This document shows, one piece after another, positions 56,678 to 64,000 of a stretch of DNA of 64,000 bases; position 1 is the stretch's first letter, and the number at the start of each line of letters is the position of its first letter. The notes under the pieces are model-generated. The model saw only the letters and a list, made by a program, of their open reading frames with translations. It had not been told where the DNA came from and did no database searches. The stretch lies in assembly GCA_030950365.1 (NCBI GenBank), contig JAUZRQ010000026.1:1-64000 (forward strand), in the 5' to 3' direction. Made by a program: the position numbers and the translations under genes. This stretch comes from Candidatus Zhuqueibacterota bacterium. GTDB taxonomy: Bacteria > Zhuqueibacterota > Zhuqueibacteria > Zhuqueibacterales > Geothermadaptataceae.

Positions 56678-58789
56678 CTATTTGCCAATATTCACCACCA
56701 GCCATAGAAGCATAATAATCAAGCCCACGAGGCCCCAGGTGCCGAAAAAGCCGATCCAGTCCGCCTTTTGTGGCTTATGGAGCTCCCATTGTGTCCCGGG
56801 GAAGAGCAGCCGTCGTTGAAATATCTGCATATTGGCGGCATGGCGTTTGACCAGCCGGGCATCTTCTTCGAGGGTGGCCTGCACGGGCGAATGGATTTTG
56901 GCGAAGAACCAGTCGAGGGTCTGTCGCGAGGGCGGGCGGGTAACGTAACTCACGAGGATCAGTACCACGAACGGGAACAGGGCATCGAAGGCAAACCGTG
57001 CGGCTACGAGTTGTGCTTTGCGCCAGTGCGTGAAATCGAGGCCCAGCAAGCTGAGAAGCCACAGCTCCGCATTAAACCGGCCAAAACCTATGAGGCGGGA
57101 GTTCGGATCGTCCGGCCGCTCGCGCGCAATGCGGTCGAAGAAGATCGGATAGGAGGGGATGCGCCGGACGCGGGTGATGCGCTGGCCGACGAATTCCGCC
57201 CTTCCGGCATCAACATCGGTCTGTAGGGCGCGGTTCCCTACCTCGACCTGGCGCTCCTGCGTCTGCGCCAGAAAGCGCGGATGCGTGCGCGCCCATTCCC
57301 ACGATTGAAACACATTCGGGATGACCACCATGATCACAAACGAGGCGATGATTTGCACGATGACCGCCGTGCGGGTGAGGCGGCGCCACATGAAGGCCAG
57401 CCAGATCGGCGCGCCGAAGATGGCGGGAATGGAAATGAAATACTTGAACAGCTCCAGCAGGTTGCTGACGTACAGCGCCATGCCGATGCCGCCGAATATC
57501 ATCACCGCCACCATGATACGGCTGACGAAAATGTAATGCCGTTCCGATCGCGCCGGCCGCAACGGCCGGTACACCTGGTTCACGAACAGCGCCGAGGCGG
57601 CCACGGTCTGCGCATCCAGGGTGGACATGTTGGCGGCGAGCACGCCGATCATCATGATGCCGATGAAACCGGTTCCGAGGAGCTGCCGGGTCATGTAGCC
57701 CCAAATCAAATCGGGATCGCTAACCTGGCCAGCGAACAGCCCGACGGCGATCAGCCCGGCCAGCGCCCAGAAGATCATCATCACGCGCTTGAACATCAGC
57801 CCGCCGATCATGCCGAACCGCGCAGTGTTCTCGTCGATGGCCGAGCCACTGACATGGATGTTTTGCGCCAGCGCCACGATGGACACGAGGTTGGCCAGCG
57901 CCATGGCCGCGATGGTGTACCAGGCATACTCGCTCAGGATTTCGGTGCCGAACAACCAGAACATGTGCTCCGGTACGGCGGCATGCAGGCCTTTGAAGCC
58001 GCCGATGGCGGCCAGCCCAAAGGGAATGAGCAGGGCAGAAAACAGAATCATGAGCACGCCCTGGAGGGCGTCGGTAATGGCGGCCGCGGCGAAGCCACCG
58101 AGCACCACGTAAATGCACACCAGGCCGCCGTAAATTAAATAAAAGTAAATCGGCTCGACGTAAGAGACAAACGAGCGCAGCTTGCCCTGGTTGTGCAGAC
58201 TTTGCAGCACGGCCAGCCGCTCGCGTTCGCCCGGCTGCAACTGGCCGGCCTCGAAGCGCTGGCGCAGTTCGCGGTATTCATGGTATTGCTCGACACTGAG
58301 GCGTTCTTCGATTGTGTATTCGTGCGGGGGTTTGGGGGTGAGCGCCTGGAAGGTTTTGGCGGCCACCATGTAGCCCACCGCGCTGCCGATGAGCGCCAGA
58401 AACAGCGTGAACACGGCAAAGGCGCCGCCGAGAAATTTGCTTTCGAATCGCTCGGTGAACAGATCGCCCAGGGTCATGAGCCGGACGCGCCGGAACAGCA
58501 TGGCGGTGAACCAGTAGAACGGCGTCAAAAACAGCACGATGTATTGAATCCACATGCCGGCGATGCCCTGACGGTAGATTTCGCGCGTCACGGCGGCGGC
58601 CTGGCTGGCGTCGGTGGATGAGCCAAAGTTGAGGAAGAATTGGTACAGTTTGCCCATACGGCGGCCGGCGAGGTAGTACTCCTCGCGGTCGGTGGCGCGG
58701 CTTTGCAACCGCTTGCCGATCCAGATCAGCGCGGCGAAATAGGCCACAATGATCGTTGCGTCGATGACATGCAAACCCCAGATATGCAC
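56678..58789 (-). CDS. Sodium:solute symporter family protein
   Basis: 703 aa from a GTG at 58789 (GAGGA 5 nt upstream). About 13-15 membrane helices. The N-terminal block has the family signature (DATIIVAYFAALIWIGKRL, EEYYLAGRRMG, FFLNFGSSTDASQAAAVTRE), with a Na-site serine in STDAS. Later helices include VLAANMSTLDAQTVAASALF and MVAVMIFGGIGMALYVSNLL. A hydrophilic loop of ~60 residues (ERLSVEQYHEYRELRQRFEA) interrupts the membrane part near residue 165 and is longer than in well-studied members. The solute cannot be predicted; sugars, polyols or amino acids are usual. Single gene, followed upstream by a repeat island. Confidence 0.9.
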   Translation of the reverse strand: MHIWGLHVIDATIIVAYFAALIWIGKRLQSRATDREEYYLAGRRMGKLYQFFLNFGSSTDASQAAAVTREIYRQGIAGMWIQYIVLFLTPFYWFTAMLFRRVRLMTLGDLFTERFESKFLGGAFAVFTLFLALIGSAVGYMVAAKTFQALTPKPPHEYTIEERLSVEQYHEYRELRQRFEAGQLQPGERERLAVLQSLHNQGKLRSFVSYVEPIYFYLIYGGLVCIYVVLGGFAAAAITDALQGVLMILFSALLIPFGLAAIGGFKGLHAAVPEHMFWLFGTEILSEYAWYTIAAMALANLVSIVALAQNIHVSGSAIDENTARFGMIGGLMFKRVMMIFWALAGLIAVGLFAGQVSDPDLIWGYMTRQLLGTGFIGIMMIGVLAANMSTLDAQTVAASALFVNQVYRPLRPARSERHYIFVSRIMVAVMIFGGIGMALYVSNLLELFKYFISIPAIFGAPIWLAFMWRRLTRTAVIVQIIASFVIMVVIPNVFQSWEWARTHPRFLAQTQERQVEVGNRALQTDVDAGRAEFVGQRITRVRRIPSYPIFFDRIARERPDDPNSRLIGFGRFNAELWLLSLLGLDFTHWRKAQLVAARFAFDALFPFVVLILVSYVTRPPSRQTLDWFFAKIHSPVQATLEEDARLVKRHAANMQIFQRRLLFPGTQWELHKPQKADWIGFFGTWGLVGLIIMLLWLVVNIGK

Positions 58790-59110
58790 CGGAATCCTCG
58801 CATTGTTCGGATGGGAGTGCGGTTTGAGAAATGATAACCAAAACCTCGGTCAAATCCAAAAACGAACGACCGAACGCGTTGTAACACAAGCATCTTGCTT
58901 GTGGATTGCTGTTTTTAGCACAAGCATCCGTGCTTGTGAATTGCGGCGAGCAATCCCTGTTTTCCCCTCCGTCTCAAGTTGCACTTGGGACGGAAATTGC
59001 CAAAAAGCTTTGCTACGAAAAATGGAGCATGGGGACATGCTACTGACAATAGAAGGAAGCGCAGCTTCTATAAACACGTTCCGTCCCACATGCTATTTGG
59101 GCCGGAGAGC

Positions 59111-59224
59111 AACCCCGGCTTTCCTTAGCGCTCTGCAGCAACGAGATTTGTTGCGCGCAAGTACGATTGTGGCACAAGCATCCCTGCTTCCCCCCTCCGT
59201 CCCAAGTTGTACTTGGGGCGGAAA
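59111..59224 (+). repeat. 114-bp direct repeat, left copy
   Basis: From AACCCCGGCTTTCCTTAGCG to TTGGGGCGGAAA. It matches 59551-59664 at 112 of 114 positions by my alignment and contains one C-type palindrome and an A-type half element. Confidence 0.85.
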
Positions 59225-59375
59225 TAACGAAAAAGAAGCTTTGCTTCGAAAATATAAAGAAGCGCCGCTTCTGGAAACACATTGCAACTTTGCGTGAACC
59301 GTATTTCCCCGCGCCCTCTGCGCCGCTGCGAGAGGATAAGAAGCCCGGCTTTCATTCTCGATCTGCTGCAACGAG

Positions 59376-59412
59376 ATTGCGTCGTCGCCGCCTGTGGGCG
59401 GCTCCTCGCAAT
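59376..59412. repeat. F-type hairpin
   Basis: ATTGCG...CGCAAT with inner CCGCC and GGCGG arms around TGTG. It is similar to the widespread intergenic phrase containing GCGAGGAGC and GCAATCTC in many bacterial genomes. Confidence 0.6.
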
Positions 59413-59550
59413 GACGGATAATATTCTTTCTGCGGCCTCGCGGCTTTGCATGAGCCGCCTTTCTCCGCACCCTCTGAGCCCCGGCGAGAGAATGAGAAGC
59501 ACAGCTTCTCCCAATGCGTTCCGTCCCAAATTCAATTTGGGACGGAGATC

Positions 59551-59664
59551 AACCCCGGCTTTCGTTAGCGCTCTGCTGCAACGAGATTTGTTGCGCGCAA
59601 GTACGATTGTGGCACAAGCATCCCTGCTTCCCCCCTCCGTCCCAAGTTGTACTTGGGGCGGAAA
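59551..59664 (+). repeat. 114-bp direct repeat, right copy
   Basis: Second copy of the repeat at 59111, in the same orientation, 440 bp away. It differs at two positions that I can see. Confidence 0.85.
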
Positions 59665-60027
59665 ATGGTCAAAGAAGCTTTTTCTCTTCCATCCCAAGTT
59701 GCACTTGGGACGGAGATTAGATGCCGGCGAGCAATCCTGGATTTGCAATTGGTCGTGGATACGCTCCCGTCAGACAAGCTGGAAGCTTGTGCTACTATTT
59801 TTTGTGACGGAGATCAATTGTGCAGGGCGCTTCAGCGCTCTTACCGAATTGAGCCGTGCAATTCATCGCGCGGCGGTGCTGGCATGCCCCTTATGATGGG
59901 ATCGGGCAGGCATGAATTTGCGATTTTTTTGTGGCAGGGACTCTGTTTCACAAGCCGGAAGCTTGTGTTACAAAAACACCGTCCGGAGACGGTGTTGGTT
60001 CAATTGAGGCCAATGCAAATGGCGGCA

Positions 60028-60819
60028 TTACCCCACTTCCTGCTGAACCTCCTGCAAAAATTCAACCACCAGCCGCAGCAGCGTGTCCGGCGCTTCGTAG
60101 TGCACCCAGTGCCCGGCATCGGGCACGGTTTCGAGGCGCACGCGCGGAAAGTGATGCTGTAGAAGCGAAAAATCCTCGTCGCGGATGTACCCGGATTTGC
60201 CACCGCGGATGAATAGCGTCGGCCCTTCGTACATATCCGTGGGTGCCGGACGGTACGATTGCGACTCGATGAGAAACCGCTGCAGCACCGGCAGGTTGAC
60301 CCGCCATTGAAATCCGGTTTCCGCCGCCATGAGATTGGTCAGCACAAACTGGCGTACTACCGGACTGGCAATGGCCTGTGCCAGAGCCTCATCTACCTCT
60401 TTCTTCGTCTGCAGGTCGTGTAGCCGCACGCCCGTCATGGCCTCGAGGACATCCGCCACCCGCGCCCGGTGCGGCCGCGGCGCAATATCCACAACGATAA
60501 GGCCATGCAACGCCTCCGGCACCCTGAACGCCATTTCCATAGCCACCAGTCCGCCCATGGAATGGCCCAGAATGACCGCCGGCAGCGCGCCGGTGTCTTG
60601 CTGCAATTCGTACACGTCTTCCACCATATCGGCAAGCCGGTGCGTTTCCGAATGCGGCGAGCGACCGTGATTGCGCATGTCCGGAACAATGACCCGGTAG
60701 CGCTCGCTGAGCCGGGTGGCAATCGTATGCCAGTTGCGTCCGCTGCCCAAAAGCCCGTGCAGAATGATCAGCGTCAGCTCGGCGCGGTCGTTTGCATACT
60801 CTTTATAGAATAATTTCAC
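60028..60819 (-). CDS. Alpha/beta-fold hydrolase
   Basis: 263 aa from a GTG at 60819 that overlaps the stop of the sugar kinase gene (GTGA) and has GGAG 7 nt upstream. The fold and triad are clear: LTLIILHGLLGSGRNW (oxyanion region), the nucleophile serine in VILGHSMGGLVAMEM (near residue 98), an acid in the later strand and the histidine in VPDAGHWVHYEAPDTL (near 240). It resembles YbfF/esterase-type enzymes acting on small acyl esters. The substrate is unknown; the link to the kinase gene suggests a shared message rather than a shared pathway. Confidence 0.88.
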   Translation of the reverse strand: MKLFYKEYANDRAELTLIILHGLLGSGRNWHTIATRLSERYRVIVPDMRNHGRSPHSETHRLADMVEDVYELQQDTGALPAVILGHSMGGLVAMEMAFRVPEALHGLIVVDIAPRPHRARVADVLEAMTGVRLHDLQTKKEVDEALAQAIASPVVRQFVLTNLMAAETGFQWRVNLPVLQRFLIESQSYRPAPTDMYEGPTLFIRGGKSGYIRDEDFSLLQHHFPRVRLETVPDAGHWVHYEAPDTLLRLVVEFLQEVQQEVG

Positions 60820-62312
60820 GCGGTTCTCCTTTCGTCTTCGTGATCGGATGAAGCGGATTCCCAGTGTGCCAGCACATGTTCGGCATAGAGCCGCAATCCC
60901 GGAAGCGCCTCCGTTTCGATGCGGCGCAAATGCAGCAGTTCATCCATCGGGGGCAGTTCACTTTGCATGGCGCTGTGCACGGCCAGGGCGGCGCCCAATG
61001 CCGTGGCCTGCGGCACTTCGGCCACCATCACCGATGTCGGCTGCTGCAGCATGGCGAGAATCTGTGTGAACCACGGATTGCGGGCAAAGCCGCCATCGAT
61101 GACCACCCGACGGGTGCGTTCCGTGGCGACCTCGGAAATACAGTAGTCCACAAGCACCGCCAGATCGAGGCACAGGCGGGCGTAGGCCTCTTCCGCGGAG
61201 CCAAAATTCGACAGGTCCCATTCGCCGCCGGGATGATTCGGAAAGGGACCCGAGCCGGAGAGCGCCTGCGGCTGCAAGCCTCGAAATGTCGGCTCAGCGA
61301 AAAAGCCGGACAGAAAGCGAGCAACATCGCCATTGGATTGCGGCGAACGCCCGAAATGGGCTTCGATGCGCTGCAATTGCACATCGTGTTCGCGGCCGGC
61401 GAACAGGCGTGCGGCGCGCACCGGCCGCTGGCGCGGCGAGAGATAGTAAAGCCGATCGCGACGCAGGTCCTCGTCGCTCAAACGAAACGGCGCGCCCGGA
61501 TTGAGCACGACGATCCACGTGCCGGTGGAGACCAGCACAAAATCGTCCTTCAGGGTCAGTTCGTACGGCAATAGCGCGCTGGACGAGTCGTGCAACCCGC
61601 TGCCCACGACGGTGGCATTGGCATCGAGGCCGGTGGCCGCTGCGACGGATCCGCTCAGCGGAAGCGCCGTGCGCAGCGGATCGACCAGCGCCGGGAACCG
61701 GTTTTGCCAGCCCAGTTGCGAAAGCAGGTCTTCGTCCGGCTGCATGCGCTCGAAATCCCACAGTCCGGTGTGGCAGCCGAAACCGGTGGGCTCGCTGCAG
61801 GCCGAGCCGCTGAGCCGGAAGGCGAAATACTGCGGCAAAAACAGCGTCGTCCGGATGCGCCCGGCCACATCCGGTTGGCGCCGGTTCAGCCAAAGAAGCT
61901 GTTTGGCAACGTTGAGAAACTGTGGCAACTTTGGCGTGGCGCGGCGGTGAAAGCCACCCGGCCGTTGCGTCATGGTTTTCTGAAATTCGCGGTCGAGCTC
62001 TTCGCCGGGATCGCAGCCGTAGGCATAAACGGAACAGGCCAGGTCGTGATGTACATCGAGGTGAGCCACAGTGGCGCCGAATGTGGTGACGTTGATGGCC
62101 CGCAGCCGGATGTTGCGCTCGGCGGCCGCCGCCCGCAGCTCATCCAATATCCATTGCTCGATTGCTGCCACGTCATCGGCAAGCAGGCCGTGCCCCAGCG
62201 ATTGCTCTGGAATCTCCACCTCCCGGATGCGCATCACCTGCAGGGACGCATCGAAAAGCACGGCTTTTTTGTTGGTCTTGCCGACGTCGAAAATCAGAAC
62301 GGCTTCTTCCAT
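60816..62312 (-). CDS. FGGY family carbohydrate kinase (rhamnulokinase/fuculokinase-like)
   Basis: 498 aa from the ATG at 62312. It opens with the phosphate-binding strand EAVLIFDVGKTNKKAVLFDA and has a central conserved stretch FLPQYFAFRLSGSACSEPTG. The second domain has VGSGLHDSSSALLPYELTL with the likely catalytic Asp, DFVLVSTGTWIVVLNPGAPF, and the adenosine region VVIDGGFARNPWFTQILAML. These enzymes phosphorylate ketoses or polyols with ATP. The DVGKTNKK form is seen in a branch near rhamnulokinase and fuculokinase, but no isomerase or aldolase gene lies nearby, so the sugar is unknown. It sits 14 nt after trmB and overlaps the hydrolase gene by 4 nt. Confidence 0.87.
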   Translation of the reverse strand: MEEAVLIFDVGKTNKKAVLFDASLQVMRIREVEIPEQSLGHGLLADDVAAIEQWILDELRAAAAERNIRLRAINVTTFGATVAHLDVHHDLACSVYAYGCDPGEELDREFQKTMTQRPGGFHRRATPKLPQFLNVAKQLLWLNRRQPDVAGRIRTTLFLPQYFAFRLSGSACSEPTGFGCHTGLWDFERMQPDEDLLSQLGWQNRFPALVDPLRTALPLSGSVAAATGLDANATVVGSGLHDSSSALLPYELTLKDDFVLVSTGTWIVVLNPGAPFRLSDEDLRRDRLYYLSPRQRPVRAARLFAGREHDVQLQRIEAHFGRSPQSNGDVARFLSGFFAEPTFRGLQPQALSGSGPFPNHPGGEWDLSNFGSAEEAYARLCLDLAVLVDYCISEVATERTRRVVIDGGFARNPWFTQILAMLQQPTSVMVAEVPQATALGAALAVHSAMQSELPPMDELLHLRRIETEALPGLRLYAEHVLAHWESASSDHEDERRTA

Positions 62313-62326
62313 GATGCTCTGCGGAT

Positions 62327-63034
62327 TTATTCGGATTTGATGAAATGCACATCCCACACGCCGCGGTGATCGCGCAGGCCCTGCTGCTCGAATTTGGTCA
62401 GCGGCCGCCATTCGGGCCGCGAAGCAAAGCCTTCGGCGGTGTTGCGCAGAAGCGGCTCGGCTTCCAGCACCTCAAGGATCTGTTCGGCATAGTCCTGCCA
62501 GTCGGTGCAAATGTGGACGTAACCGCCGGGCGCGAGTTTTTGCGCCATCAGGCGCGCGAACGGCGGCTGGATCAGGCGGCGTTTGTGGTGGCGTTTTTTC
62601 GGCCAGGGATCCGGGAAGAAAATATGAATGCCGTGCAGGCGGTTATCCGGGACCATGTGCTGCAGAACTTCCACCGCGTCCCAGTGCATGACCCGCAGGT
62701 TGGTGAGGTTGCGCTCTTGAATCCGGCGCAACAAGCTGCCCACCCCGGGCTTGAATACATCCACGGCCAGGTAGTTGATCTCCGGGCGCTGTGCGGCGAT
62801 TTCCGCTGTGGCCTCGCCCATGCCAAAGCCGATTTCCATCACCACGGGGGCTTCGCGGCCAAACACCTCGGCGAAATTCAGCGGCGATTCCTGAAACGGA
62901 ATGCCGTACACCGGAAAGAGCGTTTCGTAGGCGCGCTTTTGCGCTCGGGTGATTTTGCCGCGGATCACAAAACTGCGCACTTTGCGCAGCGGTTTCGTCG
63001 GTGAAGGAGATGTGGTCGGCGATTGCGTTTCCAT
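62327..63034 (-). CDS. trmB: tRNA (guanine-N7-)-methyltransferase
   Basis: 235 aa from the ATG at 63034; a GTG 13 codons upstream is an alternative start. SAM-dependent methylation of G46 in tRNA. Motifs: VVMEIGFGMGEATAEIAAQR (SAM binding), NYLAVDVFKPGVGSLLRRI, and the family signature HIFFPDPWPKKRHHKRRLIQ. The C-terminal part CTDWQDYAEQILEVL is also typical. It appears to be the first gene of a minus-strand operon with the sugar kinase and hydrolase. Confidence 0.95.
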   Translation of the reverse strand: METQSPTTSPSPTKPLRKVRSFVIRGKITRAQKRAYETLFPVYGIPFQESPLNFAEVFGREAPVVMEIGFGMGEATAEIAAQRPEINYLAVDVFKPGVGSLLRRIQERNLTNLRVMHWDAVEVLQHMVPDNRLHGIHIFFPDPWPKKRHHKRRLIQPPFARLMAQKLAPGGYVHICTDWQDYAEQILEVLEAEPLLRNTAEGFASRPEWRPLTKFEQQGLRDHRGVWDVHFIKSE

Positions 63035-63312
63035 CGATTTGCCCGACTCCTGTTTCGGTTCGCATTCCTGCACGGTCTGTTGGTGTTAGATAAAGAAATT
63101 AGCCAAATTGAAACGAAAAGTCAAGCTGTGGCGCTGGCAATCGCACCAGTGCGGTCCAATCGTGCGTTTCTTTTTGCGTTGGTTCGAATGAGAAAACCAT
63201 ATTGGAGCATTGGCTGCCTGCGGAAATTTAGCCACAAAAGTATCCTGATTTAACGCTTTTAATCATAACGCAATTGAGGTTTCAACTATCTGAAAACGAA
63301 AAAGAGGAGAAC

Positions 63313-64000
63313 CATGTGTAAGTGGATTTGGCTCTGGCTGGCGGCCGGATTGCTGGTGTGGCCGAATGCGGGAACAGCGCAGTCTTTCGATGTGCTCATC
63401 CGCGGTGGCCGGGTGATGGACGGCAGCGGCAATCCGGCGTTTTATGCGGATATCGGTATCAAAAAAGGTAAAATCGTGGCAGTCGGCAGGCTGTCCAGGG
63501 CGCGTGCCCGGGAAACCATCAACGCCACGGGGCTCCTGGTGGTGCCCGGCTTCATCGATATCCACACGCACGCCGATGAACCGCGCCGCGTTGATAAAGG
63601 GTTGCGCAGCAACGATGCACAGCGGCGCGCCGCGCCAAACATGGTTATGCAGGGCATCACCACGGTGGTGGTCAATCAGGACGGGCGCTCGGCGTGGCCC
63701 ATTGCCGAGCAGCGCAACACCATGGAAAAGCTGGGCATCGGCCCGAACGCGATTTTGCTGGTGGGCCACGGAACCGTGCGCCGCCGGGTCATGGGCGAGG
63801 ATTTTCGTCGGCCCGCCACCGCCGATGAAATCCAGACCATGCGCAAGCTGGTGCGTCAGGCCATGCAGGAGGGCGCGCGCGGCATGAGCGCCGGCCTCGA
63901 ATACGTGCCCGGCCGCTGGAGTACCACTGATGAGGTCGTGGCGCTGGTTGAAGAAATCGTGCCCTTCGGCGGCGTGTTCATTTCGCATCAGCGCAGCGAG
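63313..64000 (+). CDS. Secreted amidohydrolase (N-acyl-D-amino-acid deacylase type), N-terminal part
   Basis: Runs off the right edge after 229 codons with no stop. AGGAG stands before the ATG. A signal peptide (MCKWIWLWLAAGLLVWPNAG, then TAQ) is followed by the start of an amidohydrolase: FDVLIRGGRVMDGSGNPAFY, ATGLLVVPGFIDIHTHADEP with the HxH metal pair, and MVMQGITTVVVNQDGRS. Near the edge are GARGMSAGLEYVPGRW and ISHQRSE. The last motifs match D-aminoacylase/N-acyl-D-glutamate deacylase-like enzymes. A function in using or recycling D-amino-acid derivatives outside the cytoplasm is likely but needs the missing part. Confidence 0.88.

Larger units (their letters stand above)
58969..59713. 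repeat. Six copies of a 25-bp C-type palindrome
   Basis: The consensus left half is CCGTCCCAAGTT and the right half ACTTGGGACGG, with 1-2 central bases. The copy at 59521-59545 is fully symmetrical (CCGTCCCAAATT, C, AATTTGGGACGG). Others are at 58969-58993, 59080-59105 (degenerate, 26 bp), 59197-59221, 59637-59661 and 59689-59713. Right-half changes (GGGGCGG for GGGACGG) are shared by the two copies inside the 114-bp direct repeat. Confidence 0.8.
58790..60027. repeat. Repeat island with at least four repeat families
   Basis: A 1.24-kb gene-free stretch. It contains A-type palindromes at 58881-58905 and 58917-58942 (CACAAGCAT...TGCTTGTG). There are six copies of a 25-bp C-type palindrome starting at 58969, 59080, 59197, 59521, 59637 and 59689. 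A 114-bp direct repeat (59111 and 59551) and an F-type hairpin (59376-59412) are present. Two B-type palindromes are at 59774 and 59950 (ACAAGCTGGAAGCTTGT). Open frames of 180-207 codons run through it on both strands but are by-products of the repeats. Confidence 0.8.

Noticed and set aside
58969-59713. Possible CRISPR array
   Set aside because: The repeated units are perfect palindromes with spacers of very different length (about 27 to 300 bp), and there are no cas genes.
59125-59896. Reading frames of about 200 codons on both strands of the repeat island
   Set aside because: They are made of the translated repeats (the same peptide phrases recur in each copy), have no ribosome sites and overlap each other.

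Overview
The window looks like a piece of a bacterial chromosome from the FCB group, most like Calditrichota or the KSB1-type candidate phyla. This is inferred from protein content, not from a database search. Four secreted proteins end in a FlgD/T9SS-like C-terminal domain (a PNPF-type start in three of them, a basic last residue in all four), one outer-membrane protein has a PorV/PorQ-type N-terminus, and the sigma factor is short (288 aa) as is the housekeeping sigma of FCB bacteria. Genes are moderately GC-rich. Intergenic DNA is richer in A+T and loaded with short dispersed palindromes. No rRNA, CRISPR array, phage or complete insertion sequence was seen.

Layout. 1-2900: end of a NiFe hydrogenase large subunit, its maturation protease, an M42 aminopeptidase, and a tRNA with a CAU anticodon followed by a terminator. 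2959-11730 (minus): a pentaheme secreted cytochrome, then a translationally coupled pair made of a PorV-CARDB-double-OmpA fusion and a giant adhesin-like protein. 13100-13780: a broken VapBC-type pair. 14070-19428 (minus): a small outer-membrane protein, a lipoprotein of the thioredoxin/DUF255 family, and DUF58-MoxR. 19870-26791: rlmN, a broken TumE-type pair, a TPR protein, upp, the sigma factor, an M23 peptidase and two small unknown genes. 27277-33550: a sigma-54 response regulator, then a plus-strand set of a YhaM-like HD nuclease, a ChlI/MoxR-like ATPase and a GAF/HD-GYP protein, closed by a terminator.

33793-34370: a third toxin-antitoxin pair, with the toxin broken at codon 6. 35179-38783: dnaG, then (minus) a DUF5989 mini-protein coupled to a nucleotidyltransferase-like gene, and a PhzF-family protein. 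39246-45245: a TetR-controlled export cassette (TetR, RND/MMPL permease, LolA-like periplasmic protein, DUF1302-like outer-membrane protein) with two matching 27-bp operator-like sites. 45343-52950 (minus): a secreted beta-helix protein, a secreted heparinase II/III-like protein, glgB and clpS. 53343-58789 (minus): TSUP permease, hflC-hflK, sodium:solute symporter. 58790-60027: a gene-free repeat island. 60028-63034 (minus): alpha/beta hydrolase, FGGY sugar kinase, trmB. The window ends inside a secreted amidohydrolase (plus).

The most striking observations are: (i) three separate toxin-antitoxin-like loci in which every toxin reading frame, and two of the three partner frames, is broken by stop codons or frameshifts while the much longer neighbouring genes are intact; (ii) at least seven families of intergenic repeats, including a 110-135 bp imperfect inverted-repeat module and a 25-bp palindrome present six times in 750 bp; (iii) a 52-codon DUF5989 gene; (iv) the TetR operator pair. 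No wholly new defence or metabolic system could be demonstrated. The best candidates for unusual biology are the PorV/OmpA-adhesin pair, the HD-GYP protein with a large insertion, and the toxin decay pattern.
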